Source: Timema cristinae
Lineage: Eukaryota; Arthropoda; Insecta; Phasmatodea; Timematidae
Length of the DNA stretch: 64,000 nt
Assembly (NCBI GenBank): GCA_039000515.1
Contig: JBCFYV010009882.1
Coordinates: forward strand, 104,182,821 to 104,246,820
Direction of reading: 5' to 3'
Positions 55,156-64,000 of the stretch are shown in pieces. The notes under the pieces are model-generated. The model had not been told where the DNA came from, did not search any database, and was given only the letters and a program-made list of their open reading frames with translations. Numbering within the stretch: the first letter of the stretch is position 1; every line of letters begins with the position of its first letter. Position numbers and translations under genes: made by a program.

Positions 55156-55617
55156 TAATTCTTTTTTCTCTTTGGCAGTTTTTGAGCAAAGTCCAACAAG
55201 CTGCATAAAATATCATAGAAGAACATAATTTGATTTCTATCTCTCAAAAAATGTTTGAAATTATGACCGTTAATATTGATGCAGTATATTATTGCTTGTT
55301 GACATGCTGAACCACTTGATGTCTTATTGTAATGCCACATAACTCATGGCTAATCAGGTATTTAAAATTGTCAATATGAAATAGTTTGTATCCTCATCAT
55401 CAAAATAGTGACGTGTGTATATTCTACAGCTTTTTTTATGTAATGTTTATCAGTCAATAACTTGGTCAGCAGGAAGTTTTCATTTGTCGAACATGTGGGT
55501 ATGATACTTTTTTTTATAGAGAAGCTTTACAAAAGTCAACAAGAACACAAACTTTGTAAGCCGAACAGTATTCTGATTGTATACCTCCTTCAATATTGAA
55601 TTTTTAACTATCTGTTA

Positions 55618-55874
<257 letters not shown>

Positions 55875-56175
55875 TTAACTATCTGTTAACATTTGAGCTA
55901 AGTGGCATTGAGTCGAAAAAGAATATGACATCACATTGCTCAGTAATTTAATGATTAAAACACTCTATTTAGACAATCTACTTGGTTGTCAGTTTGAACC
56001 TTTATTGTGAGGTATATATAATTAATCTACACCCTTCTATTATCTTAAATATTCTTTAATGTAAGCTTTTTGAACTCGTCTTAGTAACCGTTATTTCACC
56101 GAGGCAAAAAAGGTGTAGGATTCTATTTTAGAAAAATTTAAGGTGACTTTGAAATATCCTCTATGGCCTACACCA

Positions 56176-56176
<1 letters not shown>

Positions 56177-56246
<70 letters not shown>
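56177..56246. repeat. (TA)n-(TG)n microsatellite
   Basis: About 26 TA units followed by 9 TG units. A 99-codon frame on the - strand across it is an artefact of the repeat. Confidence 0.95.
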
Positions 56247-56639
56247 ATACTTACATATATAATATTTTATTTGTGTATATGTATACAGGGCTATATAATA
56301 TGAGTATACTATATATACATAGATGGTTAAATTATTTTTACCATCATTAATAGTAATTGCAATTTTTTTGTTTGGTTTCATTAAATACATACAATTAATT
56401 TACTTTAAACTATTCTTTTTATATTAACTAACAACAATAATTATTTGGCTCTAACTGGTCTCAGAGCAATCATGAGCATAGACAAAGTATAAACCAGATC
56501 CTCAACTTACAGGTTAATATCATTGAGACAGCTTGAGTCCTTACACATGGAGATTGCTATGTGCTACATTGCTATAAAGTAGGCATTTTTAATGTCAATA
56601 AACCAGCTTTCACAAAACTAGGTTCAGGTAGCTGCCCAA

Positions 56640-56960
56640 CCCCTTACCATAAACAAGTCCCCCCCCCCTTCAAATGAGGCTACTCAGATTGCAAATTACA
56701 AAGAAAACTTGGAATACAATGGTCCTTGTTAAAGTGAATGTTTACAAATCATCTATCTCGACCAGTTAGTTCTATGAAAATGTTTGTTCATTTAAAGGGG
56801 GTGTGGGATTGGGCTTGGATCGCCACTTCTATACAACAAACAATTTGAAAGTGGGTTGTTTCACTTGGAAGTACTGTTATCACTGAGAACGGCAATTTGC
56901 ACTCCCTAGTGACCAAGAACTCAACTTTGCTAAAGGTGCGCAGCATATCTCCAGTAATGC
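56640..56960. repeat. Dispersed repeat, copy 2
   Basis: CAACAAACAATTTGAAAGTG, GGTTGTTTCACTTGGAAGTA and TGTTATCACTGA match the copy at 32551-32720. A 10-C run at 56659-56668 lies at its left side. Confidence 0.5.
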
Positions 56961-59844
56961 TGAGTGTTTGGTGTATACCTTGTTTGTGACCAGGTGATAT
57001 AAGATAGGAACTCAATATTGAGATTTAGTGTTTACATTGATTGTGAGTTATATTATTTTATATAATTTAGCAACTAGTTAGTACACGTTCACATTTTACA
57101 CTCCCATATAAATATACTTTTTATTATATATAATAAACAAACTAGTTTTTAATTGGTTATTTGTTTATTTTTAACAGAACATAAGTTTAAGCCACCACTA
57201 ATGAATTCTTAAGGTTGCAATTAAATAAATATTTTAATGTTTACATTGAGTTATTACTGGCAGTGTTAGTTAAGTGGTTAACACGCTTAACTTTGGCACA
57301 CAATTATATGCTCCAGTATTGGTATTTAATGCTCTCTGTTATGTTAAGTTTATTTTCAACTGTTAAAATAATTCTTTTGTCCGTTGATGTGAATGCTTCC
57401 GTGTGTAGGAAAACCTGAGTTTTATATTTCTAATATGTCCGTTGTACATCCAAATGTTTTTTATTTAGTATACTTAGTACTAATATGCTTATTTTGTGAA
57501 ACATATAATGTAATAACAAGGCAAAAATAATAACTCAATCATAAACCACAAAATAACATTTTGTGTAAAAGGAATAGGTTCAATTTCAAAGTGATGTATT
57601 TTTAGCCCTGACGAATCAAACCTTTGGACCAGTATACAGTTCACTAACATCCGAGCTGATTTATTGGACCAAAATGCCTTAACGTTAATGTCATGTGATT
57701 TTTTTAAACTGGAGTAGGAAGAATTTTCTTTTCTATTTTTATGCACCATTTTTCCTCAATTTCTTTCTTCTGACAAATTAAAACAACTATCCTTAAAGGG
57801 CAATTTTAAGTGATTAGGTATTTTGGAAACTATTTAAAAGCTCAAACAACACTTTATTTGACAATTATTTACTGGCATTGATTTTAATCCTGGAATTTTT
57901 GCTTGAAATAGAAATCTTTCATCTTATTACTATCCAACATGTGTTCTTGATTATGAATTTTTATTCATTTTCACACTAGTGGCAGGATATTGGCATATAT
58001 AATCAGAGTTTCACGATTTAATTTATGCTAATCTGAACTAAATATAATTAATATAATGTTAACTTATATTTTTCAAGATGAGTTTTAGGTGTCAAAGGTT
58101 AATTTATTTGTTTCGGAAGTTTGAAAAAATGACACTTTGCCACAGGTGTTTAACCCGGGACCCTTGTTTAGTGTCATTAAAACTAACAAACTGAGTCTTG
58201 ATGAGGTTTTATCCATCACCTATGGATTATTTCAATCTCCCAAGCTTTGTTATTCATATACAATTTATTCTACAAGAATATTCTTTCTCTATTTATATAT
58301 GTTTTCTTTACATATATGGCCACTTTTGTGATAATTGGACATTAGAAATTATTAATATAATATGAGAATAAGTAACCACAGACTTTGAAGTAACAATTTG
58401 GACATGGTTAAATTAAAGAACATATTTTTAGAATGCTTAAAATACATTGATCAAACATTGCAAAATTTTTAATTTTATTATGAAAGTCATTTTTAAATAG
58501 ATTTTTCTCTATGACTATGCTAGACTGCACACTATATTATGCTTATAGTTTATTTACTTTGATAAAATGAACAAAAATTATAAAATCACGCACTATAATG
58601 ATTCATAAATTCTCTTTTGGATTAAAAAAAACACTCCTTGACTAAAGACACTTTTAAATACTTGTATTTAATTCAAACAAAACAATATAAAATAATAAAT
58701 ATGTGATCTTCCCCCCTTCATATTTTGTTATGTTAGTGTATAGTCATGCTGTATGCCTAAAACATAATGACCCATAAACACAATTTTAATTAAAATTTGC
58801 TTAAAATATTTTAGTTTAATTTGATGATGTGGACATGTTTTCATGTTGAATTAAGAAATTTAATTTATCTGTTAGTTATGTAATATAGTCGGTGATAAAA
58901 ATAAAATTTTATTTATGTGTTCAATTTGAATATGAAACTGTTAAATCTTTATAATCATTTTCCAACAGAACAATAGTGTAAATATTTATTCACAAATTTG
59001 TTGTTGCTTCAAAATATATATAGCTATATTACTGAAACTAAAATAAAAAATACAAGATGAGGTAAATTGTTATTATCAAAGTAAAAGGTTAAGGGAGGTC
59101 AGAATAGATCACTTTCTTGTCTTGTACTATTAGACTACTTATATAACTCATTCCCAATACTGCCACTGCATGCCTTCATTTTGTTCTTTTAGGTAAGAAG
59201 CCATGTGTTAATATTTCTGTTACTATTAACCTTCCAAATCCTCTCCCCTTATCTATTTAATTTTACTATGTTATAGTCAGTAGTCTGAAAATAAAGCCTG
59301 CGGCTAAAAAATAAAAATACCGTTTATTATCTATTATAATTCACAAAAGAGACATGTGAGGTGCTTTTAAACATACTGCACCTCTTGTCATTCTTTACTT
59401 GACTCGTTAAATGAAGTTTAGGAAATTGCAAAACCTAAATTTATCGTTTTCCCTCTTGTTCCATACTGCACTTACAAGGAACCGTTAAACTAGTAATATG
59501 ACAAGATCATTTCTTGAATTCCTGTTCTTCTCCTAGATTGTCAGGAATAACTCCTCAAATACTCTATTATATTAGCTTTGTTTGTTTCAACTTTTTGGAA
59601 TAGTTCTTTCTATACTTTCTTGCTCTTTAGCGTTCTTTTCGCTGGAGTAGTTTCACTCTGTGACTGTTAATTTCGCTAGAGTAGCTGTACCTAGAGCAGA
59701 AAAAAACAACTAATTTTTTTGCTCCACCTCTTGAATGAAAGTCAACTGAAGGAAAAAAAAGTTGTAGATATGGTACATATTTTGATTTTTACATTGAAGA
59801 TTTGAATAACTATATTTATTTTTTGTTATGGCTGTCGTAGCTTA
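56961..59844. other. AT-rich DNA, no supported gene
   Basis: Short frames only, none with a domain. No repeat family recognised. Confidence 0.45.
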
Positions 59845-60012
59845 ATATGCCTTATAATCTAACTTAAAACTAGGACAGGCACAACATCCAATCCTCCTAT
59901 TTATCATTTTGAAAGAGTAAACCTACATTTCACCAATGATACATTTTCGGCCATGATGGGAATCGAACTTGAGACCCTTAGCTCAGTAGACAGACATGCT
60001 ATCAACTAAGGT
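59845..60012 (-). repeat. SINE-C, reverse orientation, partial
   Basis: Inverted head with GGGAATCGAACTTGAGACCC (B box) and AGTAGACAGACATGCTATCA (A-box area), preceded by the body (CCTACATTTCACCAATGATA). It faces a + strand SINE-C 110 bp away. Confidence 0.7.
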
Positions 60013-60122
60013 TAGGCCTTAACAAATAATGTCACAAAAGATTAACTTAAATTAATAAATAATCCCTTTATCTTTTTTTTACCACAAAAAGAACATTTAT
60101 ATTTGAAAAAATATATATATAT

Positions 60123-60425
60123 CCTACACCTTAGCTCTGTTGATAGTGTGTCTGCCTACTGAGTTAAGGGTCCCAGGTTTGATTCCCGGCACAGCCGAAA
60201 ATTTATCATTGATGATGAAAATATGGGTTTAACCTTTCACATTGATAAATTAATGGCCGGGAACTGGATGTTAATCCTGTCCTAGTCTTTATTATAAGAC
60301 ATATGAAGCTATGACAGGCCGAGTAAGCCAGTAGTGAAGAATATACGGCTTGAATAAAAAACTGACCCAGTCCACAGGCTGGAAACAGTGATGAATATGA
60401 AGTGAAGATATTTATCATTATAATC
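60123..60425 (+). repeat. SINE-C ending in a LINE-like 3' sequence
   Basis: Head: TGATAGTGTGTCTGCCTACT and GTTTGATTCCCGGCAC. The body has TGATGAAAATATGGGTTTAA. The 3' end reads CACAGGCTGGAAACAGTGAT (60373-60392), the motif that ends the LINEs at 10345 and 13780. Confidence 0.7.
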
Positions 60426-62690
60426 AAAAATCAGAATACAACAGGCTTTTGAAGTAAAAATAAGAATAAATCTAAAATAATAATTAATAATGTCAAACAT
60501 TGTTTGGAGGACCTAACTAAAGACACAATTTATTAGTGTATGTGGATAGAAGTGCTCTTATAGTTGTGTGCATGCACATATTTCATCGTCATTGACTCTC
60601 CTCATGTAAAAACAACTGAAAGAAATAGAAATATGTTTGTTTTGCCTTGAAGAGAACAAGCTGTTTAACCAGCACTCAAACCACTCCAAATTATTTTTAT
60701 CAAAGAGGCAGAAATGTTCCAAATAATCGAAACAAACAAAGCTCTCGACTTCTTTTAAAGGAATACATAGTTTTCTCCCTACTTTTATTTAAAACTTGTT
60801 CACTTTAAACTATTCTGTTCTCAACATGTTAATTTGAGGTATCAGTTGTATTAAAGGAAGACAGATTTATTATTATTATTATTAAATTTAAACTGGATGC
60901 ATAAGACTTATTTAAAAAAAAAATCCAATTAATTTTACTAATAGACATTTTCAAAATATCAAATCTAATCATTACCAAATGGTGGTGTTTACTCTAAATA
61001 CAAGAACTCTTAAACTTATTTTACTACTTTAGTTTTATTTTGAAGGGAAATGGGCAGTCAAAACGATAGATAATTTATTTTGATTTAGTTTTTAATTAAG
61101 AAAGAATATACATTTATCATAGTTTTGGGGCATTTTTTTAATTTCCTTGGTCTAAATGTGAGCCAACAATTTTAGGAAAGGAAATTGTTTTCCCCATTGA
61201 AATTATTACAACACAGATTGTCAGTCATTTTACCATTATGAGTTACTTAAATATCATTTTGCAAAATTGTTTGCTTATTTAATACAAATTTGCATGACAA
61301 TGTTTGAATAGCTATATGTCAACATTTTCTAAATTGGTGAATTGAATTTGATTTCCTACATATGGTTTTGTGTTTTATAATAATAACATTAAGAGTGTAG
61401 ACTATTATCTTTCAAAGCTTATATTTTTTCACATGTTTATTTACACCTGCCTATCAAATTAAATACATATTTTCAGATTACATTATGATTAAGTGGTTGT
61501 GCAATGCTATATTTATGTTAATTCAATCTTGTCTTCTACTTCCTATATTTAACTAATTTTGACAAAGGTTATGATAATTTCAAATATATCTTTTAGAACA
61601 ATCAATTGGATAATTTTTTTTTCTTTTCTTGAGATGTGAACATATTTTAGATTTTTTCAAATACAAACCTTTGACAAAATTACATTTAAAATTTTCTTTA
61701 TATGCATAAGTTGTACAGTATTTTTACATAAATAACATTTTCCTCAACATTTTTATAAAATAGATACAGATGTATAGAATATGTTATTTAATTTAATGTG
61801 TACATAATAATTGTAATGATGTTGACTGCTTCAAACAAAATGTTGAGCTCATTAGAAACAGTAGGCTTGCTCAGGGTCAAACTATTTGACTAATATGTTA
61901 TTAATCAGTATGTGTTTAGATACCTCAATATAGAAATTTAATATTCATTTAGCAAATTAATTTCTTGCAGAGGTAAACAAAGTTGTTATAGCATTTCATT
62001 TTGGCATTCAACATGAATTCCACTATTATTATTATGCACATGCTTTGTACTCTGAAAGCTATCTGGCCTACCTTGGCTGATTGTGTCGACATTATCAAAT
62101 AACTGCACCATAGTGGAATCAAATAAGATCACATTGTGATTTCTCAGTGGAAACAAAATGTACGTGTTCTACACCCTGGTCTTTTGAACTATCGAATACT
62201 GGTTGTTGAACATATAACTATTTACTACATATGCACACACAATATACACAAAATTAATTTAAATTAGAACATACATATTTTTAAAATTGATCATGTACTT
62301 TTGAACATGATATCCATTTAATTTGCCTTTTTCTGTGATAAAGTTATGAAAATGAGTTTATATGTGTGCAGATGTACAAAGAGACTTTAACAAATACAAA
62401 TCTATTTCCAGCTCTTTTTCCTGTCCCTGTATTGATAATAATCAGAAATTTGTTGTATTTCTGTTCTCTATAATATCCATAGCTTACTCATTAAATTTAT
62501 ACCCATGTAATATCCATATAGAAGTTTTTTTGAAAAAAAAAAACACAGGTAAAATGGTTACAGAATATCTGGTCTCTTGTCCTAATAGAAAACAGTCATA
62601 GAATTTGAAAAGCTACTCACAACATTATTATTAATAGTCTTTCCATTAATCTGTTCTTATTTCCACCACTGTACACATTTTTACTAATAC
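60426..62690. other. AT-rich DNA, no supported gene
   Basis: A short ATT repeat near 60868-60885 and no recognisable coding or repeat structure otherwise. Confidence 0.45.
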
Positions 62691-62815
62691 TGTTGGCTTA
62701 GGGATGAGGAGGGTGTGAATTAGAGGAAAGATATTCATATTTGGTTGGAGGTAGAGTGGAAAACCACTTAGGAGAAAAATACCCTCGGTACACCCATCTA
62801 ATATTCAAACATTCA
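62691..62815 (-). repeat. SINE-B remnant, reverse orientation
   Basis: TTAGGGATGAGGAGGGTGTG, AATTAGAGGAAAG and GGAAAACCACTTAGG keep the order of the SINE-B - strand. Head and tail are too diverged to delimit. Confidence 0.45.
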
Positions 62816-63409
62816 CATTAACATTAATATATTATTTTCTATTACATTTCTATTTCCTACTATGTTCTTAATATCTTTCAAGATTCAGATTCGGGATTCG
62901 TAGGCAAAATGATTCAGATTTGTAAAATAGTGACTTTGACCTAACTCTAACTAAAACATTAATGTTCACAAAATTACCATACAGCCATAAAAATTATTCA
63001 ATAAATTTCAAACTATAACCTAAATACTGTAGAGATACCACATGATGACTTATGAATACATATATCTTTTTATTTTATACATATCTTAAACATGTTAAGC
63101 TAACATCAAAATATATAATTAAATTAAAAATGCCCTGTGCCTTTAAGAATTCATCAAATATTGTATAATGATCCTTAAACTTACATTAGATGATATATTT
63201 TATCAACTCCTAAAATGATTTTCACTTACCATATTGTTCCAAATAAAGGCTGCACCTATAAAGTGATACCATTTTGAAAATTAAGGATGGTTTCTGAAAA
63301 CTGAATTATTCATTTTAATTACCACTATTTATTTTACTGTAACTTTAACTTTTGTTGATAGTCTCTGTTTCACTATTCACTATGATTTTAAAATTTGTGT
63401 CACAAAATG

Positions 63410-63575
63410 ACCGGTAGATCGTGGTTCAATCCCCTTCGGGTGTACTAGATGTTCTTCCACTCCACACAAATACAGGTTCAATTTATAAAAAATATACCTT
63501 CCTCATCCCTAACAGAATAGCATATTTAGTGCATAGGGGTGGTGGTGCAAATGGGTGGTGAGATTGTGCTAAAAA
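63410..63575 (+). repeat. SINE-B remnant
   Basis: A B-box-like GTGGTTCAATCCCC, then CACTCCACACAAATACAGG and TTCCTCATCCCTAACAG, follow SINE-B order, ending in GTGCTAAAAAAAAA. Confidence 0.5.
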
Positions 63576-64000
63576 AAAATCACAAATTATACTTTAAGTA
63601 TTTATGGCTTGTCTTGGAGCAGCCATTTTTACTAGTGGGAGACTTAGAGCTGGACGCTTGCTTAAAATAGACTGGATATGGTAAGAAAAATTCTTCGCCT
63701 TAAAAAATTGTATATACATTTTTACCCTTATTTAAATTAAACATTAAGAAGCTAACATACAAAGGGATAAACAGAAAACTAAATGAAATTTAATGAAATG
63801 TTCTAATAGTTTGTTTTATTATTTGGATTATATAAGTAAACTTTACAATGTTTGTCCTGATGAGTAATCATCCTAATGTAATGTTTGTGCCTGTTTATCT
63901 AACATAAGCTTATTTTTCTTTAGTTCATTGTTTGATATGTGACATGAAGCAATGCTCTAAAACTACATTGGTTTTTATGTTTAATTTCTTATGAAAATAG
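63576..64000. other. No supported gene
   Basis: AT-rich sequence to the window end, with no open frame or repeat recognised. Confidence 0.4.

Noticed and set aside
56091..56390. 99-codon - strand open frame
   Set aside because: Most of it is translation of the TA/TG microsatellite.

Overview
The window is nuclear DNA from an animal, almost certainly an insect. It is AT-rich (about 70% by eye), dense in transposable elements, and carries one host protein gene. That gene, on the + strand, is coronin: eight coding exons from 28592 to 46487 splice in frame into about 490 residues whose sequence reads like the insect Coro protein. The order cannot be settled from the sequence.

Layout. 1-2.8 kb holds two copies of a tRNA-derived SINE (here SINE-A). 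4.26-6.58 kb is a decayed hAT transposon with BED-finger and dimerisation-domain remnants. 6.6-18.4 kb holds LINE 3' ends, more SINEs, microsatellites, a possible second hAT and a degenerate repeat tract. 18.6-24 kb holds a broken LINE on the - strand with endonuclease and reverse transcriptase pieces. 25.0-27.3 kb holds two oppositely oriented LINE 3' fragments, each expanded into a roughly 46-bp minisatellite made from its own coding sequence. A near-perfect 99-bp inverted repeat lies just upstream of the first coronin coding exon. From 28.6 to 46.5 kb, coronin exons alternate with introns full of SINEs, a foldback element, a Harbinger-like element and a hAT with perfect 8-bp target duplications. 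From 46.5 to 64 kb no further host gene is visible; there are LINE, SINE, mariner-like and Harbinger-like remnants and GT or AT microsatellites.

The transposons show clear insertion hallmarks: 9-14 bp duplications for SINEs, 8 bp for hAT, TAA for Harbinger-like and TA for mariner/pogo-like elements. Three SINE families with different tRNA-like heads occur; the three best-preserved family representatives end in the same 3' module. One SINE-C copy instead carries the 3' end of a LINE that also occurs here.

The most interesting gene-level observation is at the coronin C-terminus. A CCCAAAT heptamer lies in the exact reading phase required for -1 slippage, and the -1 frame then stays open for 52 codons beyond it. 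A single missing C in the assembly would explain the same pattern. No bacterial, viral, CRISPR or operon-like system is present.
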